NCBI RefSeq assembly: GCF_025370785.1
Contig: NZ_JAMXFA010000008.1
Coordinates: 124,001-188,000 of the forward strand
Source: Laspinema olomoucense D3b
GTDB taxonomy: Bacteria > Cyanobacteriota > Cyanobacteriia > Cyanobacteriales > Laspinemataceae
Direction of reading: 5' to 3'
DNA length: 64,000 nt
Position 1 is the stretch's first letter; the number at the start of each line of letters is the position of its first letter. The translations under genes and the position numbers were made by a program. Shown here in pieces: positions 41,980 through 50,499 of this stretch. The notes under the pieces are model-generated. The model searched no databases and had not been told where the DNA came from. It was given only the letters and a program-made list of their open reading frames with translations.

Positions 41980-42698
41980 AGCCGACCCCTCATAAATGCC
42001 GACAATTCCATGACTTCGACTTCTTGACCATCTGGATTGGCTTGTAATGCGTTCATGAAGTCCTCCGCTTCCCTTTTTTTTAACTCTTCAAAGACTTGTT
42101 TAGTTCGAGGGTCAGTAAATGGATTAATTTTTCGAGTCTTTTGCATTAAATCCTGAGCAGCTACCAGAGCTATGATTGGAGCCATTGCTTCATTTTGTTG
42201 AGCCAAATGTTCAAGTAATGACCCATAAGTATCTAAGGCTTGTGAAGGAGAACTTTTGACTGATAATTTTGAAGCGGATTGTAATTGGTTGTAAACATCC
42301 TCCTTTTTATCGTCTACATCATCATTTTCTACAGAATTTCCTAATTCATCGTCCATTGCTTCAGAATCAGAATTGTTTAATGGTTCAGAATTAGCTGGAG
42401 GCAAAGAATTGGATTGAGTAGATTGAGCTTCTTGATTTGATTTAATTTGATTGGCTAAGTCAATAATTGAGACTAATGTATTGGTTTCCTGACTAAGTTT
42501 TCCAGCCAAATCCACAAATTGTCTAGCTGTCTGAACTGCATCTAGTTCACCTTCTTCAGTTTGAAGACTGCCGGTCACCGTAGTTTTGCCTTTATTTTTG
42601 GAAAGAGAGAAGCCTAAGATTGTGAAAAATTCAATGAGGTCACCTTCAATCACCTTAACTGATTCGGCTAATTCTGAGAGCAAGATTACTTTATCCAT
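41937..42698 (-). CDS. Hypothetical soluble protein, 253 aa
   Basis: Start MDKVILLSELAESVKVIEGD; helical N-terminal domain, acidic disordered middle (SEAMDDELGNSVENDDVDDK), helical end (TKQVFEELKKREAEDFMNAL). Starts 6 nt after the preceding gene ends, so same operon. No family recognised. No membrane segment, so possibly the cytoplasmic partner of the transfer apparatus. Confidence 0.55.
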   Translation of the reverse strand: MDKVILLSELAESVKVIEGDLIEFFTILGFSLSKNKGKTTVTGSLQTEEGELDAVQTARQFVDLAGKLSQETNTLVSIIDLANQIKSNQEAQSTQSNSLPPANSEPLNNSDSEAMDDELGNSVENDDVDDKKEDVYNQLQSASKLSVKSSPSQALDTYGSLLEHLAQQNEAMAPIIALVAAQDLMQKTRKINPFTDPRTKQVFEELKKREAEDFMNALQANPDGQEVEVMELSAFMRGRLCQKSTNALPESSN

Positions 42699-42704
42699 GA
42701 TTGA

Positions 42705-43307
42705 TTAATCTCCTGATTGTTGAGTTGAGGTTTTTTGATTGAGATAAGCAGAGCAATAAACGAGCACAGCAGAAACTGGTAGAGATTCCAGGAAATCCGA
42801 ATTTTGAGTTTCGACCAGATATTCAGGAAATGAGACTCTGTAGACATCTTGAAAATATTCAATTAATCTGCCTTCTGGTGGAAAAGAAAGATAATCCTCC
42901 CAAAGTTTTAGGAATTCTCTCCTAGTGATACGGGGATTTTGCATTCTTGAAGCTACCCATCCACAGTCCATTTTGATTATTTGGTTAGCTGTGAATGCCC
43001 CTCGTCCTGATGCCGGTACACCCATCGCTCGTCTGAAATCCACCAATGAATTGTAGGTGGCTCTGTATCTACTTTTGCAAGCCTGTACTCCCCATAAAAT
43101 ATTTGAGTTATATGCTTGCGGATTTATCTTTTTTCCCCATAATATCCACTCTTTTTCTTCCTCATTTTTTACCTGTGTTGTTCCCGAGGTCGTTTCTGAG
43201 GTCGTTTCCGAGGTTGATGTTTGGGGATAAATTGGTTGAGTATTGATTACTGATTTGTCTTGATTAAGAATCAAGGCTTCTGTGGGTGCTACTTTGATTG
43301 CATACAT
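42705..43307 (-). CDS. Hypothetical protein, first gene of leftward operon
   Basis: 200 residues. Thr/Ser-rich stretch near the N-terminus (TSTSETTSETTSGTTQ), then a helical domain with CKSRYRATYNSLVDFRRAMG and RITRREFLKLWEDYLSFP. The SRYRATYNSLVDF part could bind DNA. No family recognised. Preceded by an AACAAA-type hexamer leader. As first gene it could be regulatory or a relaxosome accessory. Confidence 0.55.
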   Translation of the reverse strand: MYAIKVAPTEALILNQDKSVINTQPIYPQTSTSETTSETTSGTTQVKNEEEKEWILWGKKINPQAYNSNILWGVQACKSRYRATYNSLVDFRRAMGVPASGRGAFTANQIIKMDCGWVASRMQNPRITRREFLKLWEDYLSFPPEGRLIEYFQDVYRVSFPEYLVETQNSDFLESLPVSAVLVYCSAYLNQKTSTQQSGD

Positions 43308-43655
43308 TTGGCTAATAACATCATCAGATTTTTGTTTTTGTTTCTTAGAAACATCAAGATATTTTTGTTGTTGTTACTGGTGTTATGAGACTAAGTTGAG
43401 GATAAACTATGTCATAGGTGTGACCTCATGCGATGGAGTAGGTTGAGTAAATATGATGTCTAACTGTGTCAATGTTATGAACAAGTCATAAAAAGGTAAA
43501 CAAGTTTGGTTAAAAATCAGTGATAATTAAAGAAATAAATGCTGTAGCAGGGAAAAAACAAGTCTAGGATAAGGTAAAAATTAGAAAAATGACAAAGGAA
43601 ATTATATAGGTCAAAAATTTATTGGAGAAAAGGGATAGAAAAAATGGACAAAAAA
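43308..43655. other. Leader/promoter region of leftward operon
   Basis: AT-rich; on the minus strand it contains (ACAAAA)-type hexamers (43325-43350) just before the gene at 43307 and a GTAACAACAACAA stretch. No ORF. I could not fix -35/-10 boxes. Confidence 0.45.
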
Positions 43656-43677
43656 ATGGCTCCATGAGAGGAGCCAT
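43649..43677 (-). terminator. Rho-independent terminator of 43708 gene
   Basis: On the minus strand ATGGCTCC - TCTCAT - GGAGCCAT then six or seven T. 30 nt after the stop. Confidence 0.88.
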
Positions 43678-43707
43678 AAAAGGAGTTGAAAATTTAAGCT
43701 CTTTAAT

Positions 43708-44286
43708 TTAAGCTCTTTTACGAAAAGTGTTTGTGGAGAGATGTAAATGATATAAATACAAGTGCCAAGATTCTTCAAGAGCAGCCAGATAAAAGAGCAA
43801 AAGTCTGATTCTAGTAGCGTTTCGGAAATTATAGCTATCTATCAAATTCAAACAATCTTTAGGTGACATTGCCAATATCCATGAAATGAATCTTGCCATA
43901 TCACTTTTAGAGTAACTTGGTTTTAGCCACCATATTTTACTCCATTTTTTGCAGAACATTTCTAATGAATCTGACAAGGGGCTTATCAAGTTGATTCTAT
44001 TTGTGCTGGACCACATATAGTCCAATTGTCCTAATAATACTTCCAACATTTTTTGGGTCGGTGTATCTTCTTGTCTTCCACTCAAATAATTTTTATATGA
44101 AGATACTGACCCGGTTTCTGGTAGGAGTTCAGCTAAAAACACAGCCGCTTGTTGAACAAAACCTATATCCCCTGGGTATTTTAGGCCACAACTAGGTTGA
44201 TACAGCTTTTTTTTGTATAGTACCGGCATCCATTTCCGGCAGAACTCATATACAGATATTGCTTTGGCTTTTTCTGGTGGCTCCAT
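43708..44286 (-). CDS. Hypothetical protein, 192 aa
   Basis: ATG at 44286 chosen over TTG at 44292. Starts MEPPEKAKAISVYEFCRKWM; Trp- and Cys-rich and mostly helical (LEMFCKKWSKIWWLKPSYSK, LLLFYLAALEESWHLYLYHL). SVSSYKNYLSGRQED could be a helix-turn-helix. Monocistronic with its own terminator. No family recognised. Confidence 0.55.
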   Translation of the reverse strand: MEPPEKAKAISVYEFCRKWMPVLYKKKLYQPSCGLKYPGDIGFVQQAAVFLAELLPETGSVSSYKNYLSGRQEDTPTQKMLEVLLGQLDYMWSSTNRINLISPLSDSLEMFCKKWSKIWWLKPSYSKSDMARFISWILAMSPKDCLNLIDSYNFRNATRIRLLLFYLAALEESWHLYLYHLHLSTNTFRKRA

Positions 44287-44292
44287 CGTCAA

Positions 44293-44720
44293 TTAGTTAA
44301 TTAGCTGTTGGGGACTCCCGTTATTTATAACGGTGAGAGGAAAACAGACAGCATATAAACCATTTTCCTCGAATAATGTTGGTGGAGGGGTATGGTTGCC
44401 CCTCATGAGGGGATAAGGTTGTCCCCAACTCCCATTTCTGGGGTAAACGTTTGCCTCGCCAATGTTAACGGTCGGTACTTTGCTGGTAGCACGGCTACTC
44501 ACCCGAGGCTCCCGGTTTAACTACCAACTTCTACAGCCTAGAACTGGCACGCATTCTAGGGTAGGAACTTTAACGCTTGCCGCTAACGTAGTGTGCTAGA
44601 CACTCAGGCTGGTCAACGTGGGCTGTTTTTCAAGCCCTCAGCAGAGTCAAAGACTTGCTGACGGGTTATTGACCTTTCCTCTCCAGCTTTTATGTATTAC
44701 GCCTGGTCTTTTTCGTCTTG
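44293..44720 (-). other. Structured noncoding tract, possible IS200/IS605 right-end or RNA remnant
   Basis: GC-richer than its surroundings, packed with inverted repeats: CCGTTAT/ATAACGG (44318-44333), CCCCTCATGAGGGG (~44400), GGGCTG/CAGCCC-type arms near 44620-44640. In one minus-strand frame, decayed TnpB-tail-like words NACQF, AVEVGS then stop can be read, broken by stops. A 69-codon open frame on the minus strand has odd composition and no start signal. Could be an omega-RNA-like relic or an unrelated structured RNA. Confidence 0.35.
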
Positions 44721-44850
44721 GTCTTGTGTATTACCTTAGCACCTCTCCTCTTTTTTGTCTATTCCCGAAAAAAATCTTTACATAAGACCTAAAAGAAGTA
44801 AGGAGGAAAAAAGGATAGGATAAAGACGTAGAAAGGATTCAGAGGCAATT
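44721..44850. other. Promoter-side gap of the 44851 gene
   Basis: Short AT-rich gap; AAGGAGG-like purines at 44800-44806. No ORF. Confidence 0.4.
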
Positions 44851-45390
44851 ATGTCGAGGCGCAAAGGCAAAAAATCAATGAAGGATGAGGGCAGTATTTG
44901 GGATGAACCGAAAACAGCCAGACTGAACGCATCCTTAACTCCAACAGGATATAAGGGCCTTAAAGCTTTGGGTAAACGTCTGAGTCTATCCATTAGTGAA
45001 ATAATCGAACGCCTGGGCAGACAAGAGTTACAATTGCCGACAGTCCCTCAAAAAAAAATAGAATATGGTGAAATCCTCCGTAGTCTTCCCCAGTTCAGTC
45101 CCAAGGTCCTAGTCCTCATTGCCTCTAAAGCTCTGAATTTGGCTAAAAATCGGCTAGACTACGATTCACCAACACTCCCAGATTTACTCAGTGGGCTGGA
45201 TTTGTCCGAATTATCCGACAATTCTCTGATTCCTCTTGATGATTTACAGCAATTAATTCAAGGTGACCGTCCCCCTACCCAAGGCGAGATTATTCAACTT
45301 GCTTCGGCTTTGGATATGAATTATGAAGATTTAGCTAAATTGCTTAACGGTTATCAACAAGTTAAAGATTATGAACAACTTCCCAAATGA
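44851..45390 (+). CDS. Hypothetical regulator-like protein, 179 aa
   Basis: Basic start MSRRKGKKSMKDEGSIWDEP, then ARLNASLTPTGYKGLKALGK and RLSLSISEIIERLGRQ, which together look like a ribbon-helix-helix or similar small DNA-binding unit (residues ~22-60). The C-terminal part (GDRPPTQGEIIQLASALDMN) resembles an XRE-like helix-turn-helix. Overlaps the next gene by 20 nt, so coupled. Plausibly a copy-control or partition-type regulator; unproven. Confidence 0.55.
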   Translation: MSRRKGKKSMKDEGSIWDEPKTARLNASLTPTGYKGLKALGKRLSLSISEIIERLGRQELQLPTVPQKKIEYGEILRSLPQFSPKVLVLIASKALNLAKNRLDYDSPTLPDLLSGLDLSELSDNSLIPLDDLQQLIQGDRPPTQGEIIQLASALDMNYEDLAKLLNGYQQVKDYEQLPK

Positions 45391-46012
45391 TTGCGATGTG
45401 ATATTAAACGAACAAGGATTAACTTTATTATGTGATTCAGTAGAAGTAGCCAGGAATTTATTGAAACAACCAGCAGCGATCGCCACTTGGGCTGTAAGAC
45501 TTCGTTCCAAAGAAGCCTTCATCAAATGCCCGGTCAGCCAAGGTTTTCGTGTTTTTCGAGTTCCCGTAAGTTTAGCTGAAGAACAACCTGAATCTAAACC
45601 AGTTACCCGAGATGAAAATTGGATATTTAATGGGGAAATTTGTTTAAACAAAACATTGATTCAAATTCTTAATCGGATGGTCGAATCTGAAAGACCTATG
45701 GCTTTGGTGGAGATGATGACTGACCGACAACTTTGGATTAATGACCCGATGCAACAACTTCTCCAAACTCCTGCTTCCGAAGCTACACAACGTTGTATGA
45801 AAGATTTCTGGTTACCGGGTGATTTGGATATTTTGAAACAACGTTGTCATCAAGAAAGTCAATTTGTTCATAATTATGAGGGGGGATTGAATCCTACAGT
45901 TTGGGCTGAGTTGACTACTGAATTTGAATTAATAGAAGCTGGTGATAAATTTTATCGACTGGCTACTAATCTTGATACGGTCACTAAATCTCATCCTTAT
46001 GCAACAAGTTAA
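45371..46012 (+). CDS. Hypothetical protein, PAS-like C-terminal part
   Basis: 213 residues. Residues ~105-205 (MALVEMMTDRQLWINDPMQQ, WLPGDLDILKQRCHQ, DKFYRLATNLDTV) read like a PAS-type sensory fold. N-terminal ~75 residues (VILNEQGLTLLCDSVEVARN, AFIKCPVSQGFRVFRVPV) unknown. A HIP1-type site near 45477. Overlaps both neighbours, forming a three-gene unit. Confidence 0.5.
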   Translation: MNNFPNDCDVILNEQGLTLLCDSVEVARNLLKQPAAIATWAVRLRSKEAFIKCPVSQGFRVFRVPVSLAEEQPESKPVTRDENWIFNGEICLNKTLIQILNRMVESERPMALVEMMTDRQLWINDPMQQLLQTPASEATQRCMKDFWLPGDLDILKQRCHQESQFVHNYEGGLNPTVWAELTTEFELIEAGDKFYRLATNLDTVTKSHPYATS

Positions 46013-46190
46013 TTGGTTGAAGGTCAGAAAATTATTAATGATTACTGTAACCATCACTTTAGTTTTAATAGTCGTGATTGCTTTAGCAATTGATTGGTGG
46101 AGAGCCAGAGATGGTTATTGTGTTCAATATAAACCTGATGGTTCTAGGCAATTACTTTATGGTTCGGATTGCTTTAACAATCCAAACTAA
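45999..46190 (+). CDS. Small membrane protein, 63 aa
   Basis: ATG 45999 overlaps the previous stop by 14 nt. Basic start (MQQVNWLKVRKLLM), one membrane span (ITVTITLVLIVVIALAIDWW) and a short tail with two Cys (GYCVQYKPDG, YGSDCFNNPN). Function unknown. Confidence 0.5.
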   Translation: MQQVNWLKVRKLLMITVTITLVLIVVIALAIDWWRARDGYCVQYKPDGSRQLLYGSDCFNNPN

Positions 46191-46415
46191 TCTTAGATAC
46201 TGCCTATAATATATTTCATATTAACAATTTTTTGCTTGTCTTTATTCTTAATAAATAAAAGATTGCAGATTGCCCACATGAAAAGACTCAAGAAAAAGCG
46301 AAGAGGGACCCCGTTGCTAGAACCAATGAACTCATCAAGATTAGACCAAAATAGGCCATCCGATTGGAGCGTAAACTCCCCACTCGTTCCTGATTCGGCC
46401 CAACTCTATTGTGAG

Positions 46416-48242
46416 CTACCCCATGAACACCGCTGACTCCGATTGCAAGACCGACTCAGCAAACTGGGCGATCGCAGCCCAACCGCGATAGAACAACCCA
46501 TAAGGGCTGCGATAACCCTTCTCTGTCCAACCGGGAAGGCACTGTTTCGAGGCAGCAGCGGCAAAAGTTTCGGAAATAGAATCTAGGCCCCTATCGCCCA
46601 ACATACCCTCCAAACGCAAATCTTCCGCGCAGATATGCCAGGTGGCACCGGCATCGGTTTGAATGTTCACAAAATTTACGGAATCGGGTTCAGTTGTTAC
46701 GGTGACAAATTCCCCGGTGGCTGGATGTTCCGGTTTGACGACCAAGACCCGATCGCCTTCGTTGACGGGAGAAGCGGGGATGGGGTGAGCCATTTGCGCC
46801 AGGAGCGATTTATAAGTTTCAACCTGGGGATTTTGTGCGGGGGTGGTTGGTTGTTGGGAGTTTTGTGTTTGTTCGGCTAATTCGGCTTCTAAGGCCATGA
46901 CTTTGGCGACCAAAGTTGAATTATCGCTGTACTTCATATTTTGTTTGGATGCCGCCATCTCTGAAGCTAAGGCGTCGTAACGTTGCTGGGTTTGGTCAAG
47001 TTGACTTAGCAGTTGTTGATTCTGCTGTCTTAACTGCTCCAGGACTGCATCAGACCGGGTGGCTTCGACTTGAGCTAATTGTTGTTGGAGTAGGTGAATC
47101 TCTAAATCTTTCTGGGCATTTTCCTGGATAAGTCCTTGGAGTTCTTGGTTTTCTTGTTCGAGGCGATCGCGCTGGGCTTGGAGTGCATGAATCAGGGCAG
47201 TTGCTTTGTCCGCTTCTTTAAGTTGCGCCGACAGGTCCCGGACTTGCCGTTCCAGTTGCGCCACTCGGTCTGGAGATTTGGGGACGGCTGGAGCGAGTTT
47301 TTGTTGGGCTAAGGCTTGTTGGAGATGATGATGCTTGGCTACGGCCTTGCCAGAGTTTCCTGCTTCAGCTTGGGCCAAATTCTGGACACAGGCGCGAAAT
47401 TCTTGGGAAGCTGTGGGGTCGAGTCCCAACCCGCGCTCTATCCATTTGAGTTGCGCTTCCGGAACCACTTCATCAGAGGAAGCGCAGTTGGCAAGGAAGG
47501 CGCTAATCGCCGGGTTAGTTTTGCGTTTGTGTTGGGATTTGATGAGTTTGGAGATGTTCCAGTCGGTCAGGGTTTGGACCGCTTCAACCAAATGGTCGGT
47601 GAGGACCACCGGCTCGGCGGCATTCGGTTGGGACATTTGAGCTAGACGTAATGCCTCCGCTTGCAGGGTCGCGAGACTTTCCTCATCCATCTCGCAGGAG
47701 GCATAGGAGATTAAACGCCAATCGGCAAGGGTGGCGGGCTGCCCTAAAGTAATCGTTTTCCGGGTCTGACGGATGCTGGCGACGGTTTGTTTGCCCGATT
47801 TGAGCAATTTTACGAGCAGGTGCTCATCGCTGATTTTGGTGAGTTCTTTGACAGCGCTGATGGACCAGGATTGGACCGAGTTGAGGATGAGCTTCTGGAT
47901 GCGCTGACGTTGGCCGTCAAACCATTCTGAAATCTGGATGAGCGACCGGGCCATCCAAGTCGAACCCCCGAAGTCGGAGGATTCTAGCCACTCGTCAAAC
48001 AGTTGAGCCCCTTCGGTCGAACCATTCTCTTCGCAAAGTTCTTGGAGGATTTGACGGAAACTGCGCCCAATCTCAAGGCCGGTAACGAATGTGTGTTGAA
48101 CAAAACTGAAAAATTGCTGTAAGGTCTCCAGGGCTTCGGTTTGGAGTTCCTGGGAGCCGAAAGTGCTGTAATCGTAATCTAAACGGAGGTTTAGCAGAAC
48201 TGGGCTAAACGGTTTAGCTGTAGATGCTTGTAGGGTATTCAT
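46416..48242 (-). CDS. Large coiled-coil protein, 608 aa
   Basis: N-terminal ~290 residues helical and Trp-containing (FFSFVQHTFVTGLEIGRSFR, WFDGQRQRIQKLILNSVQSW). Residues ~300-455 form a long Gln-rich coiled coil (LERQVRDLSAQLKEADKATA ... LLQQQLAQVEATRSDAVLEQ). The C-terminal ~100 residues include a beta-rich part (GDRVLVVKPEHPATGEFVTV) of SH3-like look. The DNA is richer in GC and HIP1 sites than to the left. No family recognised. Monocistronic. Position is just beyond the composition change at ~46.3 kb. Confidence 0.6.
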   Translation of the reverse strand: MNTLQASTAKPFSPVLLNLRLDYDYSTFGSQELQTEALETLQQFFSFVQHTFVTGLEIGRSFRQILQELCEENGSTEGAQLFDEWLESSDFGGSTWMARSLIQISEWFDGQRQRIQKLILNSVQSWSISAVKELTKISDEHLLVKLLKSGKQTVASIRQTRKTITLGQPATLADWRLISYASCEMDEESLATLQAEALRLAQMSQPNAAEPVVLTDHLVEAVQTLTDWNISKLIKSQHKRKTNPAISAFLANCASSDEVVPEAQLKWIERGLGLDPTASQEFRACVQNLAQAEAGNSGKAVAKHHHLQQALAQQKLAPAVPKSPDRVAQLERQVRDLSAQLKEADKATALIHALQAQRDRLEQENQELQGLIQENAQKDLEIHLLQQQLAQVEATRSDAVLEQLRQQNQQLLSQLDQTQQRYDALASEMAASKQNMKYSDNSTLVAKVMALEAELAEQTQNSQQPTTPAQNPQVETYKSLLAQMAHPIPASPVNEGDRVLVVKPEHPATGEFVTVTTEPDSVNFVNIQTDAGATWHICAEDLRLEGMLGDRGLDSISETFAAAASKQCLPGWTEKGYRSPYGLFYRGWAAIAQFAESVLQSESAVFMG

Positions 48243-48332
48243 GGTATGGTAGATGCAGTATTTATTTTTGGTCTAGGCGAGGTGGTACTCGCCTTTTTGC
48301 TGGCTTAATTTTATCGATTAATCGAAAATTCG

Positions 48333-48617
48333 TCAATCTCGGGAATTGTACATAATTGTAAACAACTCATCCAGGGACTCTAGATCGAAGTAGTTAATCA
48401 AGGCGCATAACGTTCCTTTGTCAAACCTCTTAGCGGTGTTTTCTCGGATATTGCGCAGGGCTGCTGCTCCAATTTTTGTCGCTTCACTTAGCTCCTGTTG
48501 AGTCAGACCCCGCTCCTCCATTAACTCGTCTAGTCGGCAATGAAGCTCGATTTCAACGTTTTGAAGTGCTGGTCTTTTGTTCGGTGGTGTGTATGGAGGG
48601 GGTTGTCTAGCAGGCAT
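48333..48617 (-). CDS. XRE-family helix-turn-helix regulator
   Basis: 94 residues from ATG 48617. HTH at ~28-80: LDELMEERGLTQQELSEATK, IGAAALRNIRENTAKRFDKG, TLCALINYFDLESLDELF. This matches the YozG/Cro-like small regulators. Pro-rich start (MPARQPPPYTPPNKRPALQN). Monocistronic; could repress itself or neighbours such as the coiled-coil gene. Confidence 0.82.
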   Translation of the reverse strand: MPARQPPPYTPPNKRPALQNVEIELHCRLDELMEERGLTQQELSEATKIGAAALRNIRENTAKRFDKGTLCALINYFDLESLDELFTIMYNSRD

Positions 48618-48811
48618 GGACCTAGTTGATTTGGCAATAAACACTCAAATCGTATTGTCCCTTGCTTGGTAGATTTCTGTCTGTGAAGGACAGTTGATGG
48701 TGGCTTATTTTGGCGGCGATCGCCTGATCAATGACCACAGGGGACCCATATAGTCAAAGACTTTGCCGAAACGGAGGTCTGGTCTCATGGCAATTAGTTT
48801 TATAGGGATGG

Positions 48812-48839
48812 GTCTCCCGTTGCTGCGGGGGACTTTTTT
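48812..48839 (+). terminator. Rho-independent terminator for a rightward transcript
   Basis: GTCTCCCG - TTGCTG - CGGGGGAC (one U-G pair) then TTTTTT on the plus strand. No plus-strand gene lies within 2.6 kb upstream, so it may end a small RNA starting near 48650. Confidence 0.65.
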
Positions 48840-48846
48840 GTATCGA

Positions 48847-49269
48847 CTATTTGTCTTCTTCTGGTTCAAACCTCAGCAAATCATCGATCGCCAAGTCTGA
48901 GCGTCCAGTTTCTTTTCTGACCCAATCTCGAAGTTTGACCAAGGTGGCAAACTCAGATTTTGTTAAAAGTCCAGATTTAGCAGAGGACAAAGTTCGCCGA
49001 TCTATCTTGTTGCCTTCGAGCAGAAGTTGCTCATACACCGAGGCAATTGATTTGCCGGAGGGCCAATATGGGCTTAGATCAACGTAGACTTTCTCTTTCA
49101 CAGCGTTACTTTGGTACTGATTCGACGGTCTACGCTGATGTTGCCATACTTCTATGCTATTACGTTGACGTGCAGACGTCAATACATCAAAGTAAAGAGC
49201 GAAAATTGGCGAATTATTTCAGGGAATCTGGCTAGAGGTTCTAGCCGTAGACTCTTGTCGGTTATCCAT
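48847..49269 (-). pseudogene. Hypothetical gene interrupted by a TGA codon (or TTG-started gene from 49182)
   Basis: An ATG at 49269 has an excellent SD (AAGGAGG) and reads MDNRQESTARTSSQIP, then TGA at codon 17, and stays open in the same frame for 123 more codons to 48847 (KEKVYVDLSPYWPSGKSIAS, SAKSGLLTKSEFATLVKLRD). The downstream ORF has no ATG; the only early start is a TTG at 49182 without SD. Simple reading: a nonsense mutation; otherwise a 16-aa leader peptide followed by a TTG-started gene. The product is helix-rich and basic, possibly regulatory. Family unknown. Confidence 0.55.
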
Positions 49270-49673
49270 CAAAAACCTCCTTGTTGACGGCATCGACGCT
49301 TGAGCCGGTTAGTTTGAGCATCCAGTTGCTGGCACCAAGTCTTAGAGTCTGACTAGGGTAAGCCTTAACCGGGTTTGGCTGATGACAACCTTAGTCAATC
49401 AACCTTGCTGCCTTCTCAAAAGTCTAGAAAAAGCAAAGTGACCGAAACGAAATCATTCTAGGCACTTGACTGTTTCCCTTTTAGCTAATTTTTCGGGTTT
49501 TGTCAAGGCCAAACTAAAAATGCTTAAAGCCTTGCCAGCAAATATTTTTGGCTATTTTTGGCTCTTGACATAAAAATTAAGAAAAGTAAACAAATTTTGA
49601 GAAAAGCGAAGGCGCTTTGCTATTTGTCGGAAATTCACCCCACAATAGATTGGGACAGTATGGAAGGTAGAGT
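49270..49673. other. Gene-free divergent promoter region
   Basis: Lies between the leftward gene with SD at 49273 and the rightward 49674 gene. TTGACA at 49565 and an AT-rich tract follow, but no clear -10 at 17 nt. No ORF. Confidence 0.45.
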
Positions 49674-50459
49674 GTGACGAGTCGAAGTCAGAGATTGTCA
49701 GATCTGTTGCTGTTTCTGGAAAGCCAGATGTTGGCTCCACCAGAGGAGCGGGAGCCTATATTGCTCGAATACCTCAATCGAGTGGGGCCAACTAGCAGTG
49801 TGACCAGCTTAAAACGCTGGAAAGCGGGTGAGCAGTTTCCTTGGCGCTCGAAGCGGATTTTGTTGGCACAGGCTATCGGCTGTACCCATCCGGAACTAGA
49901 TCGATTTTTGCTCAAGGGAGAACCTGAAAATTCACAAGTGTTTTTTGTTCGATTACCTGAGTTGCTGCCAGAATACCGCACACGTAAAGCTGAAATTAAA
50001 ATTTCGGTTAGTTCTGAGGTGGGAATTTTAGAGGGTATGGAGGTTTTAAATCATCAACTTTTGCAGATGAGTCAACGAAATTCGTTTGGTTCATATAAAA
50101 AGTTACTAAATATTTTAGAAGCTCGAATTGATTTGCTCGATATAGAATCAATGATAGTTTTAAAATCTAAACTTTCTGAAGCTATTGAATTAAAAATAAA
50201 CCGATTAAATTTGGCTCAAGAGAAGTCTTCCAATCAGGGGGAAACCTTTGGTTCTATTTTGGCAAATAAAAATCTTGTCCAAATTTCTCAATATACGCAA
50301 ATTCCCCGGGCCAGATTGGAGGAAATTGCCAATTCACAAGTCAAACCTTCTGATGGAGAACTTTCTTTGCTTGAAGGGTGTTTAGATATATCTTTGGAAG
50401 AGCTTATACGAATTCGGGCAACCACCCAGTATCAAATCAATAAGGATAGGCTGTTATGA
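49674..50459 (+). CDS. Putative regulator upstream of DISARM (GTG start)
   Basis: 261 residues, GTG start with SD GGAAGG. N-terminal ~80 residues look like an HTH unit with linker (GPTSSVTSLKRWKAGEQFPW, RILLAQAIGCTHPELDRFLL). The middle is a helical segment (EVGILEGMEVLNHQLLQMSQ). A second XRE-like HTH closes the protein (QISQYTQIPRARLEEIANSQ, LSLLEGCLDISLEELIR). It ends 40 nt before drmD on the same strand, so a regulator of the defence locus is a fair guess. Confidence 0.6.
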   Translation: MTSRSQRLSDLLLFLESQMLAPPEEREPILLEYLNRVGPTSSVTSLKRWKAGEQFPWRSKRILLAQAIGCTHPELDRFLLKGEPENSQVFFVRLPELLPEYRTRKAEIKISVSSEVGILEGMEVLNHQLLQMSQRNSFGSYKKLLNILEARIDLLDIESMIVLKSKLSEAIELKINRLNLAQEKSSNQGETFGSILANKNLVQISQYTQIPRARLEEIANSQVKPSDGELSLLEGCLDISLEELIRIRATTQYQINKDRLL

Positions 50460-50499
50460 GTAATAGAATGAGATTGTTCTCCCTGGAGGCTGAATTTTG

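Noticed and set aside
44293-44502. 69-codon leftward ORF in the structured tract
   Set aside because: No SD, unusual residue make-up (PPPTLF, NNGSP), and hairpins at the DNA level; treated as part of a noncoding remnant.
47335-47645. Plus-strand ORFs under the coiled-coil gene
   Set aside because: Antisense shadows within a long, well-formed leftward gene.
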